NCBI RefSeq assembly: GCF_002113025.1
Contig: NZ_NEJH01000004.1
Coordinates: forward strand, 544,870 to 608,869
From: Pseudomonas sp. B28(2017)
GTDB taxonomy: Bacteria > Pseudomonadota > Gammaproteobacteria > Pseudomonadales > Pseudomonadaceae
DNA length: 64,000 nt
Direction of reading: 5' to 3'
Below are positions 1 through 8,085 of the stretch, piece after piece (the first letter of the stretch is position 1; every line of letters starts with the position of its first letter). The notes under the pieces were generated by a model that searched no databases, was not told where the DNA came from, and saw only the letters and a list, made by a program, of their open reading frames with translations. The position numbers and the translations under genes are program-made.

Positions 1-425
1 GTCACCACGACGAAGTTGATGATCATCAAAATCGCGAAAACCACGATACCGACCACGTAGTTACCGCCGATCACCACCTCACCGAACGCCTGGATCACCT
101 TACCGGCCGCCGCATGACCGTCCTGGCCGTGGAGCATCACCACCCGCGTGGAGGCCACGTTCAACGCCAGGCGCAACAGCGTCGCCACCAGCAGAATGGT
201 CGGGAACACCGCGAAATCCAGCGGGCGCAAGGCGTAGACGCACACCAGCAGCACAACGATCGACAGCGCAATGTTGAAGGTGAAGAACACGTCCAGCAGG
301 AACGGCGGCACCGGCAGCATCATCATCGCCAGCATGATCAGCAGCAACAGCGGCACGCCCAGATTGCCTCGACTGAGGTCGGCAATGTTGCTGCGGGCAG
401 CGTTGATTAACTGAGAGCGATCCAC
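1..425 (-). CDS. flhA: Flagellar export gate protein FlhA, N-terminal part (cut by window edge)
   Basis: This is the first ~141 codons of FlhA, the inner-membrane export gate subunit of the flagellar type III secretion system. The GTG start at 425 gives a protein beginning VDRSQLINAARSNIADLSRG, followed by two hydrophobic helices and the conserved stretch with NVASTRVV. The rest lies left of position 1. A GGGGA element precedes the GTG. It is separated from flhB by about 237 bp that carry a REPIN, and a sigma-54 site lies at 487-502, so flhA probably has its own FleQ/RpoN promoter. Identity is clear; only the exact start codon is less certain. Confidence 0.95.
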   Translation of the reverse strand, partial: MDRSQLINAARSNIADLSRGNLGVPLLLLIMLAMMMLPVPPFLLDVFFTFNIALSIVVLLVCVYALRPLDFAVFPTILLVATLLRLALNVASTRVVMLHGQDGHAAAGKVIQAFGEVVIGGNYVVGIVVFAILMIINFVVV

Positions 426-486
426 CGGTTTTCCCCGTTTCTTTAAAGCAAACTTTTGACGCCTGAAGCGGGCGCAGAGCGGCTAC

Positions 487-502
487 TGCAAGAAGCTTTC
501 CA
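487..502 (-). promoter_or_regulatory. Sigma-54 promoter of flhA
   Basis: Read on the minus strand the site is TGGAAAGCTTCTTGCA, with GG and GC separated by exactly 10 nt as in the -24/-12 consensus TGGCACG-N4-TTGCW. It lies 62 bp upstream of the flhA start. In P. aeruginosa flhA is RpoN/FleQ dependent, which fits. Confidence 0.7.
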
Positions 503-556
503 ACTTTTGCAAAGGCAGGGAACAGACGGGTTTACCGAGGTATTTTTTGCGCCCTT

Positions 557-647
557 CGTGGGAGCGAGCCTGCTCGCGAAGGCGGCGTGCCAGTCGACAC
601 ACATCGTGCCTGTGCCGGCGCTATCGCGAGCAGGCACGCTCCCACAC
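557..647. repeat. REPIN (paired REP repeats) between flhB and flhA
   Basis: A copy of GTGGGAGCGAGCCTGCTCGCGAA is followed about 40 bp later by its inverted partner ending GCAGGCACGCTCCCACAC. Two REP units in opposite orientation form a REPIN, typical of intergenic DNA of fluorescent pseudomonads. It could fold into a long hairpin in the flhB-flhA intergenic transcript. Confidence 0.85.
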
Positions 648-662
648 CGATCGATATTGAAC

Positions 663-1802
663 TCAGGAATCGCGGCGCAAATCCGGCGGAATCGGCAGAT
701 CATCCTTGAGCGGATCCGGTCGCTTGCCCTTGCCCGCCCTGTACTGGCGAATCTGATAGACGTAAGCCAATACCTGCGCTACCGCCAGATAGAGCCCGCC
801 GGGAATTTCCTGCTCCAGCTCAGTGGAGTAGTAGATCGAGCGCGCCAGCGCCGGGGACTCCAGCAACAGGATCTCGTTGGCCGCCGCGATCTCACGGATC
901 TTCAAGGCCAGGAAGTCGGTTCCCTTGGCCAGCAATACCGGCGCATTACCCTTTTCGGGGTCGTACTTGAGCGCCACGGCGTAATGCGTCGGGTTGGTGA
1001 TGACCACGTCGGCCTCGGGAATGGCGGCCATCATCCGCCGCTGGGACATTTCGCGCTGAAGCTGTCGAATCCGCTGCTTGACCTCCGGCCGCCCCTCTTG
1101 ATCCTTGTGCTCGTCACGTACTTCCTGCTTGGTCATCAGCAGCTTTTTGTGGCTTTCCCAGAGCTGCACCGGTACGTCCACCATAGCGATGAGGATCAGC
1201 CCGCACGCCATCCACAAGGTGCTCCAGCCCACGACTTGCAGGCTGTGAATGATGGCCATGTCCAAGGGTTCATGGGCGATACGCAGCAGGTCATCGATGT
1301 CCGACGACAACACTGCCAGCGCCACGAACAGAATGATGATGAACTTGGCCAGGGCCTTGAGCAGTTCGACCAGCGACTTGGTCGAGAACATGCGCTTGAG
1401 CCCGGGACCGGGGTTCAAGCGGCTGAATTTGGGCGCCATGGAGCTCGCCGCGAACAGCCACCCCCCCAGGGAAATCGGACCGATGATGGCGGCCAGCACC
1501 AACGTGATCATCACTGGCTGGATCGACCAAAGGGCAATTTGCCCCGAGCGCATCAAGTAGGTGGCCATGGAGCGCTGATCCAGGATCACCTCTCGCGGCA
1601 GCGAGAAGTTGATGCGCATCAGCTCCATCATGTCCTGCGCCATGGCGCCGCCAAAAATCAACAACGCCGAGGCACCGACCAGCATGATCGCCAGGGTGTT
1701 GAGTTCCTTGGACCGGGCTACCTCGCCCTTTTCACGGGAGTCCTGCTTGCGTTTCTCCGTGGGGTCTTCTGTTTTGTCCTGACCGCTTTCGCTCTCAGCC
1801 AT
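663..1802 (-). CDS. flhB: Flagellar export switch protein FlhB
   Basis: 379 aa. FlhB is the membrane component of the flagellar type III export apparatus that switches substrate class from rod/hook to filament. The N-terminal motif GQDKTEDPTEKRKQDSREKG is typical, four membrane helices follow up to about residue 210, and the self-cleaving NPTH site is at residues 270-273. ATG start at 1802, 3 bp after the fliR stop. It is the last gene of the fliLMNOPQR-flhB series. FliK, encoded upstream, is the known partner that triggers the switch. Confidence 0.98.
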   Translation of the reverse strand: MAESESGQDKTEDPTEKRKQDSREKGEVARSKELNTLAIMLVGASALLIFGGAMAQDMMELMRINFSLPREVILDQRSMATYLMRSGQIALWSIQPVMITLVLAAIIGPISLGGWLFAASSMAPKFSRLNPGPGLKRMFSTKSLVELLKALAKFIIILFVALAVLSSDIDDLLRIAHEPLDMAIIHSLQVVGWSTLWMACGLILIAMVDVPVQLWESHKKLLMTKQEVRDEHKDQEGRPEVKQRIRQLQREMSQRRMMAAIPEADVVITNPTHYAVALKYDPEKGNAPVLLAKGTDFLALKIREIAAANEILLLESPALARSIYYSTELEQEIPGGLYLAVAQVLAYVYQIRQYRAGKGKRPDPLKDDLPIPPDLRRDS

Positions 1803-1805
1803 GAC

Positions 1806-2588
1806 TCAGCTCGCCCGTGCCATTTCGCGTAACAACTGCAGGGCCTCGGAGGCCAGCGGCTGATACTGATTGAGAATGTCCGCCAGCCCGACCCAGACGA
1901 TAAACAGCCCAAGCACCAGGATCAGCGGAAAGCCGACAGAGAAAATGTTCAGCTGCGGCGCCGCCCGGGTCATGACACCAAACGCGATGTTGACCACCAG
2001 CAGCGCAGTGATCGCCGGCAACACCAGCAACAATGCCGATCCGAGTACCCAGCCGAGCTTGCCGGCCAGTTCCCAGTAGTGATTGACCATCAGGCCACCA
2101 CCCACCGGCAACGTGGTGAAGCTTTCGGTGAGGATCTCGAACACCACCAGATGTCCGTTCATGGACAGGAACAGCAGCGTCACCAGCATGGTGAAAAACT
2201 GCCCGATCACCGCCGTCGATACGCCGTTGGCCGGGTCGATCATCGAGGCGAAGCCCATGCCCATTTGTATAGCGACGATCTGCCCGGCCACCACAAAGGC
2301 CTGAAAGAACAGCTGCAAGGAAAAGCCCATCACCGCACCGATGAGGATCTGCTCGGCGATCAGCAGCAACCCGCTAAGGTCCAGGGGATTCACCGGGGGC
2401 ATCGGTGGCAGGCCCGGCGCGATGACCACAGTAATGGCCAAGGCGAAATACAGGCGGATACGCCGAGGCAGCAGGGTCGTACCGAACACCGGCATGACCA
2501 TCAGCAAGGAGCCGACGCGAAACAGCGGCAACATGAACGTCGCCACCCAGGTGCTGATCTGCGTATCGGTCAGCGCAAGCAGTGACAT
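1806..2588 (-). CDS. fliR: Flagellar export gate protein FliR
   Basis: 260 aa, a polytopic inner-membrane subunit of the FliPQR export gate. It begins MSLLALTDTQISTWVATFML and has about six hydrophobic segments, including the conserved QMGMGFASMIDPANG loop. It follows fliQ with a 3-bp gap and precedes flhB with a 3-bp gap, as in other Pseudomonas. No anomalies seen. Confidence 0.98.
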   Translation of the reverse strand: MSLLALTDTQISTWVATFMLPLFRVGSLLMVMPVFGTTLLPRRIRLYFALAITVVIAPGLPPMPPVNPLDLSGLLLIAEQILIGAVMGFSLQLFFQAFVVAGQIVAIQMGMGFASMIDPANGVSTAVIGQFFTMLVTLLFLSMNGHLVVFEILTESFTTLPVGGGLMVNHYWELAGKLGWVLGSALLLVLPAITALLVVNIAFGVMTRAAPQLNIFSVGFPLILVLGLFIVWVGLADILNQYQPLASEALQLLREMARAS

Positions 2589-2591
2589 GGT

Positions 2592-2861
2592 CTAGCCGAT
2601 GACCTGAGGAATGCTGCCGTACAGCTGCAGGATGTAATCCATGAAAGTCTGCACCAGCCACGGACCGCCGACGATCAGCGTCACCAGCATTACCAGCAGG
2701 CGCGGCAAAAAGCTCAGGGTCTGTTCGTTGATCTGGGTGGCGGCCTGGAACATCGCCACCAGCAGGCCCACCAGCAGGCTCGGAATCACCAGCACGGCGA
2801 CCATCATGGTGGTCAACCACAGGGCTTCGCGAAAAATGTCTACGGCGACTTCAGGGGTCAT
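2592..2861 (-). CDS. fliQ: Flagellar export gate protein FliQ
   Basis: 89 aa, the family's usual length, with two transmembrane helices (about residues 15-38 and 50-75) separated by the conserved [17 protein letters not shown] loop. It is part of the FliPQR gate complex of the export apparatus. The ATG overlaps the fliP stop codon (ATGA), indicating translational coupling. Confidence 0.98.
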   Translation of the reverse strand: MTPEVAVDIFREALWLTTMMVAVLVIPSLLVGLLVAMFQAATQINEQTLSFLPRLLVMLVTLIVGGPWLVQTFMDYILQLYGSIPQVIG

Positions 2862-3616
2862 GGCGATACACCACCGAAACTGCTGGCCAGGGTGCCGATG
2901 ATCAGCGCCCAGCCATCCACCAGCACGAACAACATGATTTTGAACGGCAGGGAAATGATCAGCGGCGACAGCATCATCATACCCATGGCCATCAACACAC
3001 TGGCTACGACCAGGTCGATGATCAGGAACGGAATGAAGATCATGAAACCGATCTGGAACGCGGTTTTCAGCTCGGAGGTCACGAAGGCCGGTACCAGGAT
3101 GGTCAGCGGCGCCTGATCCGGCGTCGCGATGTCAGTGCGCTTGGACAGGCGCATGAACAATTCCAGATCGCTGGTGCGGGTCTGGGCGAGCATGAAATTC
3201 TTGATCGGCACCTGCGCCTTGGCGACTGCATCCTGGGCCGTCAGTTTTTCCGCCAGATACGGCTGCAAGGCGTCCTGATTCACCCGGTCGAACACCGGCG
3301 CCATGATGAACAGGGTCAGGAACAGCGCCATGCCGGTGAGGATCTGGTTCGACGGTGTCTGCTGCAGGCCCAGGGCCTGGCGCAGGATCGAGAAGACAAT
3401 GATGATCCGGGTGAAGCTGGTCATCAGCATGACAAACGCCGGGATAAAACTCAGCGCGGTCATGATCAGCAGGATTTGCAGGCTGACCGAGTATTCCTGC
3501 GCACCCTGCGCATTGGTGCCCAAGGTGATGGCCGGGATCGACAGCGGATCGGCGGCGAATGCCAGCGGCGAGGCCAGCATCAGGGTCAGCGTCAAGACGA
3601 TGCGAAGCGCACCCAT
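2858..3616 (-). CDS. fliP: Flagellar export gate protein FliP
   Basis: 252 aa. It has a cleavable N-terminal signal peptide ([22 protein letters not shown]) and then the family signatures [23 protein letters not shown] and a C-terminal pair of membrane helices with MLPP-like loops. FliP forms the core of the export gate with FliQ and FliR. Start ATG at 3616 overlaps the fliO stop by one base (TAATG). Identity is unambiguous. Confidence 0.98.
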   Translation of the reverse strand: MGALRIVLTLTLMLASPLAFAADPLSIPAITLGTNAQGAQEYSVSLQILLIMTALSFIPAFVMLMTSFTRIIIVFSILRQALGLQQTPSNQILTGMALFLTLFIMAPVFDRVNQDALQPYLAEKLTAQDAVAKAQVPIKNFMLAQTRTSDLELFMRLSKRTDIATPDQAPLTILVPAFVTSELKTAFQIGFMIFIPFLIIDLVVASVLMAMGMMMLSPLIISLPFKIMLFVLVDGWALIIGTLASSFGGVSP

Positions 3617-4071
3617 TACTTCTTATCCTTCTGATCTTTACCCAGCATCTCCAACAGGCGCTGGGCAAATTCCGGCGTCGGCTTCTCGGTACTCGGCACT
3701 TGCACCGGCTCCTTGAGAACGTGCAGCGCAGTAATGTTGCCGGGACTCAGGCCCAACAGAATCTGCTCGTTGCCGACCTGCACCAACATCAGCCGGTCGC
3801 GAGGTCCCAGTGCGCGAGAGCCGACAATGTCGATCACCTGCCCCTTGCCAGCCGGACCGGCCTGCTGGACCCGACGCAGCAACCAGGCGAGGAGGAAGAT
3901 CAGCCCCAGCACCAGCAGCAAACCGAACACCAGTTGCGTCAGTTGGCCGGCCACACCACTGCTCACCGCTGGCGCAGCAGCCGTGGTCGCCGCTGCAGCC
4001 GACTCGGCCGCCAACACGCGGGACGGCATGACCAGCGCGCCCCCCAGCAAAGCCCCCAGAAGCTTTTTCAC
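3616..4071 (-). CDS. fliO: Flagellar biosynthesis protein FliO
   Basis: 151 aa. An N-terminal signal-like segment (residues 1-22) and one membrane helix (about 47-67, ending LLRRV) are followed by a cytoplasmic domain with [20 protein letters not shown], typical of FliO, which stabilises FliP during gate assembly. The GTG start at 4071 follows the fliN TGA directly (TGAGTG), so translation is likely coupled. An Ala-rich linker (residues 23-40) is poorly conserved in the family. Confidence 0.95.
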   Translation of the reverse strand: MKKLLGALLGGALVMPSRVLAAESAAAATTAAAPAVSSGVAGQLTQLVFGLLLVLGLIFLLAWLLRRVQQAGPAGKGQVIDIVGSRALGPRDRLMLVQVGNEQILLGLSPGNITALHVLKEPVQVPSTEKPTPEFAQRLLEMLGKDQKDKK

Positions 4072-4518
4072 TCAGCGCAGCTTCTTGATGCGTTCGCTTG
4101 GGCTGATCACGTCCGTCAGGCGGATGCCGAACTTCTCGTTGACCACCACCACTTCGCCGTGGGCGATGAGCGTGCCATTGACCAGCACGTCCAGCGGCTC
4201 GCCGGCCAGGCGATCAAGCTCGATCACCGAACCCTGGTTCAGTTGCAGCAGGTTGCGGATGTTGATGTCGGTACTGCCCACCTCCATGGAAATCGACACC
4301 GGGATATCGAGGATCACATCCAGGTTCGGGCCTTCGAGGCTCACCGGATCGTTGTTTTTCGGCACGCTGCCAAACTCTTCCATTGGCAGGCGGTTGGACG
4401 CGGAGCTGCCGGAATCGGCGGCCAGCAAGGCGTCGATATCGGCCTGCCCGGCATCCCCGGTTTCTTCAAGGGCCGCGGCCCACTCATCGGCCAGAGCCTG
4501 GTCGTCTTGGGTGTTCAT
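4072..4518 (-). CDS. fliN: Flagellar motor switch protein FliN
   Basis: 148 aa from the ATG at 4518; a TTG eight codons upstream also keeps the frame open, but the ATG has a GAGGA element about 10 nt before it and matches the usual beginning QALADEWAAALEE. The C-terminal SpoA domain (about residues 70-140: DIPVSISMEVGSTDINIRNL) forms the C-ring with FliM. It follows fliM by about 66 bp. Confidence 0.96.
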   Translation of the reverse strand: MNTQDDQALADEWAAALEETGDAGQADIDALLAADSGSSASNRLPMEEFGSVPKNNDPVSLEGPNLDVILDIPVSISMEVGSTDINIRNLLQLNQGSVIELDRLAGEPLDVLVNGTLIAHGEVVVVNEKFGIRLTDVISPSERIKKLR

Positions 4519-4584
4519 ATCGTCAGTGTCCTCGGCGAGCAAAAGTTCAGAATTCGGTAATTCGCGAATGGGTACGAGCGCCGG

Positions 4585-5553
4585 TCAACGGCGCTCGATC
4601 GGCTCGATCACTTGCAACGCCAGGTTGCCCTTGTGCGAGCCCATCTTGACCTTGAAGGCCGGCACGCCATTGGCGCGCATGATCATTTCTTCCGGCATCT
4701 CGACCGGGATCACATCCCCCGGCTGCATGTGCAGGATGTCGCGCAGGCGCAACTGACGACGAGCCACCGTTGCGCCGATCGGCACGTCGACGTCCAGCAC
4801 GTCCTGGCGCAGGGCGTTGACCCAGCGCTCGTCCTGATCATCGAGATCCGACTGGAAGCCGGCGTCGAGCATTTCGCGCACTGGCTCGATCATCGAGTAC
4901 GGCATGGTCACGTGCAGGTCGCCGCCACCGCCATCAAGTTCGATGTGGAAGGTCGACACCACAATCGCCTCGCTCGGCCCGACGATGTTGGCCATGGCCG
5001 GGTTCACTTCCGAGTTGATGTACTCGAAGTTGACTTCCATGATCGCCTGCCAGGCTTCCTTCAAATCGACGAACGCCTGCTCCAGCACCATGCGCACCAC
5101 ACGCAGCTCGGTCGGCGTGAATTCACGGCCTTCGATCTTGGCGTGCCGGCCGTCACCGCCGAAGAAGTTGTCCACCAGCTTGAACACCAGTTTGGCGTCG
5201 AGGATGAACAGCGCGGTGCCGCGCAGGGGTTTGATCTTGACCAGATTGAGGCTGGTCGGCACGTACAACGAGTGCACGTATTCGCCGAACTTCATCACCT
5301 GCACGCCGCCGACCGCCACGTCTGCCGAGCGACGCAGCATGTTGAACATGCTGATGCGGGTATAGCGGGCGAAACGCTCGTTGATCATTTCCAGGGTCGG
5401 CATGCGTCCACGGACGATGCGATCCTGGCTGGTCAGGTCATAGCTTTTGACGCTGCCGGGTTCGGCAGCGTTTTCGGTCTGTACCAGACCATCGTCGACG
5501 CCATGCAACAGCGCGTCGATCTCATCCTGGGACAGCAGGTCCTGCACGGCCAT
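4585..5553 (-). CDS. fliM: Flagellar motor switch protein FliM
   Basis: 322 aa. The N-terminal CheY-P binding motif LLSQDEIDALLHG is at residues 6-18, the FliG-binding middle domain carries the GGxG-type surface (VDNFFGGDGRHAKIEGREFT), and the C-terminal SpoA domain contacts FliN. It is the C-ring component that couples chemotaxis signalling to motor reversal. An AGGAA ribosome site lies before the ATG, and fliL ends 9 bp upstream. Confidence 0.98.
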   Translation of the reverse strand: MAVQDLLSQDEIDALLHGVDDGLVQTENAAEPGSVKSYDLTSQDRIVRGRMPTLEMINERFARYTRISMFNMLRRSADVAVGGVQVMKFGEYVHSLYVPTSLNLVKIKPLRGTALFILDAKLVFKLVDNFFGGDGRHAKIEGREFTPTELRVVRMVLEQAFVDLKEAWQAIMEVNFEYINSEVNPAMANIVGPSEAIVVSTFHIELDGGGGDLHVTMPYSMIEPVREMLDAGFQSDLDDQDERWVNALRQDVLDVDVPIGATVARRQLRLRDILHMQPGDVIPVEMPEEMIMRANGVPAFKVKMGSHKGNLALQVIEPIERR

Positions 5554-5562
5554 GTCGAGTTC

Positions 5563-6066
5563 CTACTGCAGTACGAAATTAGTGAAAAGCAACTGTTCGA
5601 CCACCACTTTGCCGAGCTCTTTCTGCGCCACTTCCTGCACGCTGGCGGTGGCTTTCTGCCGCAGCATTTCCTGGCCGACCGGCGACGCCAGGGTCGCAAA
5701 GTCCTGCCCGGAGAACAGCATGACCAGGTTGTTGCGGATCACCGGCATGTGGACCTTGAGTGCTTCCAGATCCGCCTGGTTGCGCGCGAGCATGGTGATG
5801 CTCACTTGCATGTAGCGCTGGCGACCGTTCTGGTTGAAGTTGGCCACGAAGGCCGGCGCCATCGACTCGAAAATCGCTGGCTGCTTGCCGACTGGAGCGG
5901 TTTGCGCCTCGGCGGCGGCAGGCTTGCTCTGAGCGCTGTGCATGAAGTACCAGGTCGCCCCCACGGACACACCGATCGCCAGCAGCAGAGCCACCACGAT
6001 CACGATAATCAGCTTGAGTTTGCCTTTGGTTGCGGGGTCTTTTACTACTGCGTCGCTCTTCGCCAT
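5563..6066 (-). CDS. fliL: Flagellar basal-body protein FliL
   Basis: 167 aa. A short cytoplasmic N-terminus, one membrane helix (about residues 18-38, LIIVIVVALLLAIGVSVGATWYF is its core) and a periplasmic stomatin-like FliL domain. FliL associates with the stator/motor and helps torque. It opens the fliLMNOPQR-flhB operon and has a sigma-54 site 51 bp upstream. Confidence 0.96.
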   Translation of the reverse strand: MAKSDAVVKDPATKGKLKLIIVIVVALLLAIGVSVGATWYFMHSAQSKPAAAEAQTAPVGKQPAIFESMAPAFVANFNQNGRQRYMQVSITMLARNQADLEALKVHMPVIRNNLVMLFSGQDFATLASPVGQEMLRQKATASVQEVAQKELGKVVVEQLLFTNFVLQ

Positions 6067-6116
6067 GCCAATAATCCGTCACTATTCGGGTTTTCACAGT
6101 CGCACGGCAAGGCAAG

Positions 6117-6132
6117 AGCAAGTGTTATGCCA
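6117..6132 (-). promoter_or_regulatory. Sigma-54 promoter of the fliL operon
   Basis: Minus-strand TGGCATAACACTTGCT: GG and GC are 10 nt apart and TTGCT is a perfect -12 box. It is located 51 bp before the fliL ATG. Expected to be FleQ activated. Confidence 0.8.
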
Positions 6133-6193
6133 GAAATGTCGGAGGGAGATGGAGCGACGGACTGCCAGCAATCTGAAGAACACTGCAAAACCA

Positions 6194-6223
6194 CTGTGGG
6201 AGCGAGCCTGCTCGCTCCCACAG
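6194..6223. repeat. Perfect REP-derived hairpin between fliK and fliL
   Basis: CTGTGGGAGCGAGC and its exact inverted complement are separated by only two bases, giving a 14-bp perfect stem. The sequence is the REP core folded back on itself. It lies 20 bp past the fliK stop, so it may end or stabilise fliK transcripts, although no T run follows. Confidence 0.8.
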
Positions 6224-6242
6224 GGTTTGGTGTCTGCCCTGA

Positions 6243-7604
6243 TCAGGCGTAGTAGTCGACCGCGCTGGAGCCGATCACGCTGGTGGCGTTGGCAGCCACT
6301 TCAGCAACGCTCTGGGACATGTCGTCATCCATTGAATCAAGGCGGCCACCACTCGCATGGCTGCGACCACTTTGAGCCTGCTGGTTTTGCCCCTGGTTTT
6401 GCGAACCACGAGACTGGTCCGAAACATTCACATCGACCTGCCCCATGCCCTGCTGCGCAAACATGTCGCGCAAGCGATGGACCTGGCCGTCCAGCGCCTC
6501 ACGGACTCCCGGATGCGCACTCATGAACGTGACCTGGGTCTGCTGGTCGGGAACCATGTTCACCCGGATATCCAGGCGCCCCAGTTCGGCGGGCTGCAAC
6601 TGGATGTCCGCCGCCTTGAGATTGGCGCTGGACAGGTACATGACCCGGTTCACCACCTCTTCGGTCCACCCGCTCTGATGCATGGCGATCGGCTGGTTCA
6701 CCGGCAAGGCATTGGCGGTCTTCGGAGTGGCGGCCTGGGTCAGCGCTGCCAGGCGGTTGGCGAAATCGTCGACACGGGTGTCGCTGCTGGCGGACTTGAG
6801 ATCCTTCAGACCGTCATCGATCAAGCCGCTGAAAGCCTTGTCGTCTCCCTGACCGGTGCTGCTCTTGTCGCCCTGAACATCCAGCATGGTGGCCATGCCG
6901 GTAGCAAAGTTTTGCGCTGGCGTCAGCTCACCGTCAGCCTGGGCTTGCGCCTGTGTCGATGCAGACTTGGGCTGCGCCTGGCTGGAAGCCGATACATGAC
7001 CGCTCTGCTCCATCGCCAGGCGCACCGCGGGCAATGCATCGAGTGGATCGGCTTCGGGATCAAAACCGCCATCAGTGCTGCTCGGCGCCGGAGCGCTTGC
7101 AGCCGTGATCGCCGCAGCAACCGGCGCTTCAACCACTGGCTGCGCGGCATTGGCCACGGCAGGCGTTGCCGGCACTGGCGCTGGCATCGCTGGCTGTACG
7201 ACTTGTTGCAATGAGGGATCAAGCGCCGGATCGACCAGTGCAGCATCGACGACCGGCGCCGGGTCGGCATCTGACGCATCATCGCCTGCGGTCTTGTCGT
7301 CAGCCTGCAGCGGCTTGTCGGCAGGCAAGGATTTGCCGCCATCGGCAACCACCGGCTCCTCGGCGGCAGACTTGTCGTCGCCAGCGTCTTTTTTTCCGGC
7401 GACTTCGCAGGTTTTGTCACGACTCGTCCCGGACGAGGCATCCGCCACCGCATTGGGCTTGCCCTGCGCCTGATTGGCGTAGACGTGAGCGAAGCTTGCG
7501 GCCTTGTCCCCGGGCTCAGCGGTCAGCGCCGGTGGATTGGCGGTGGCGGCTTGAGTCTTGGCCTGCGCGGCGGCCTGAAGAAGAATATTGGGGGTAACGG
7601 GCAT
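6243..7604 (-). CDS. fliK: Flagellar hook-length control protein FliK
   Basis: 453 aa. A long low-complexity Ala/Pro/Asp/Gln-rich N-terminal ruler region (about residues 10-310) is followed by the C-terminal Flg_hook domain (about 315-400, QPAELGRLDIRVNMVPDQQTQVTF) that contacts FlhB to switch export specificity. A Gln-rich tail (about 405-430) follows. The ATG at 7604 follows a sigma-54 promoter. It is separated from fliL by 176 bp. The N-terminal region is naturally variable in this family. Confidence 0.95.
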   Translation of the reverse strand: MPVTPNILLQAAAQAKTQAATANPPALTAEPGDKAASFAHVYANQAQGKPNAVADASSGTSRDKTCEVAGKKDAGDDKSAAEEPVVADGGKSLPADKPLQADDKTAGDDASDADPAPVVDAALVDPALDPSLQQVVQPAMPAPVPATPAVANAAQPVVEAPVAAAITAASAPAPSSTDGGFDPEADPLDALPAVRLAMEQSGHVSASSQAQPKSASTQAQAQADGELTPAQNFATGMATMLDVQGDKSSTGQGDDKAFSGLIDDGLKDLKSASSDTRVDDFANRLAALTQAATPKTANALPVNQPIAMHQSGWTEEVVNRVMYLSSANLKAADIQLQPAELGRLDIRVNMVPDQQTQVTFMSAHPGVREALDGQVHRLRDMFAQQGMGQVDVNVSDQSRGSQNQGQNQQAQSGRSHASGGRLDSMDDDMSQSVAEVAANATSVIGSSAVDYYA

Positions 7605-7653
7605 GAAACGGTCTCCGCTGCACTGGGATCGTAGGTACAGTCGGGAGAGTTAC

Positions 7654-7669
7654 TGCAAAGGTCGAGCCA
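7654..7669 (-). promoter_or_regulatory. Sigma-54 promoter of fliK
   Basis: Minus-strand TGGCTCGACCTTTGCA differs from TGGCACG-N4-TTGCA at one position, with correct GG-N10-GC spacing. It lies 50 bp before the fliK start and just after the hptB stop. Confidence 0.8.
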
Positions 7670-7704
7670 GCTTGACTCGAAGGGGGAGCAAATGCAGCGC
7701 TTGC

Positions 7705-8055
7705 TCAGATTTTTGCCGGACAACGCTGTCGTTCAGCTTCGTACAGAGGCCGGATACCGGCGAACTCACGGTCGATTTCGCGGACCAGTTCCTGAACGCC
7801 AGTGCATGACGAACTACTGGCCTGCTGCTCGAGTCGATGACAGAGCTCAGTCAGCCTGACTGCGCCCATATTGCTGCTGCTGCCTTTGAAGCTATGGGCG
7901 GTTTCAACGAGCAGTGCGGCACTGTCAGCCGTTCTCAGGACTTTCAGGCGCTCTTCGGAGTCCGCAAGAAAGATATCCAGCAGGTCCGGATAGCCATCCT
8001 CCATCACTTCCCGCAACGCACTCAGCACGCTGCGGTCCACATGTGTCTCGTCCAC
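7705..8055 (-). CDS. hptB: Histidine phosphotransfer protein HptB
   Basis: 116 aa Hpt domain; the phosphorylatable histidine is H54 in AHSFKGSSSNMG. In P. aeruginosa HptB receives phosphate from hybrid sensors and controls the HsbR-HsbA partner-switch that links Gac/Rsm signalling, biofilm and motility. The GTG start at 8055 is preceded by GGGAG at good spacing. It follows hsbR by 30 bp; order hsbA-hsbR-hptB is that of the known module. Confidence 0.9.
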   Translation of the reverse strand: MDETHVDRSVLSALREVMEDGYPDLLDIFLADSEERLKVLRTADSAALLVETAHSFKGSSSNMGAVRLTELCHRLEQQASSSSCTGVQELVREIDREFAGIRPLYEAERQRCPAKI

Positions 8056-8085
8056 TTGCTCACTCCCTGATCAAGAATGCGCGGA

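Noticed and set aside
456..1832. 458-codon plus-strand frame opposite flhB
   Set aside because: Contains the REP sequence in its start and the complement of flhB; not a plausible protein.
4612..6252. 546-codon plus-strand frame opposite fliM and fliL
   Set aside because: Antisense of two well-recognised flagellar genes, His- and Arg-rich, no domain.
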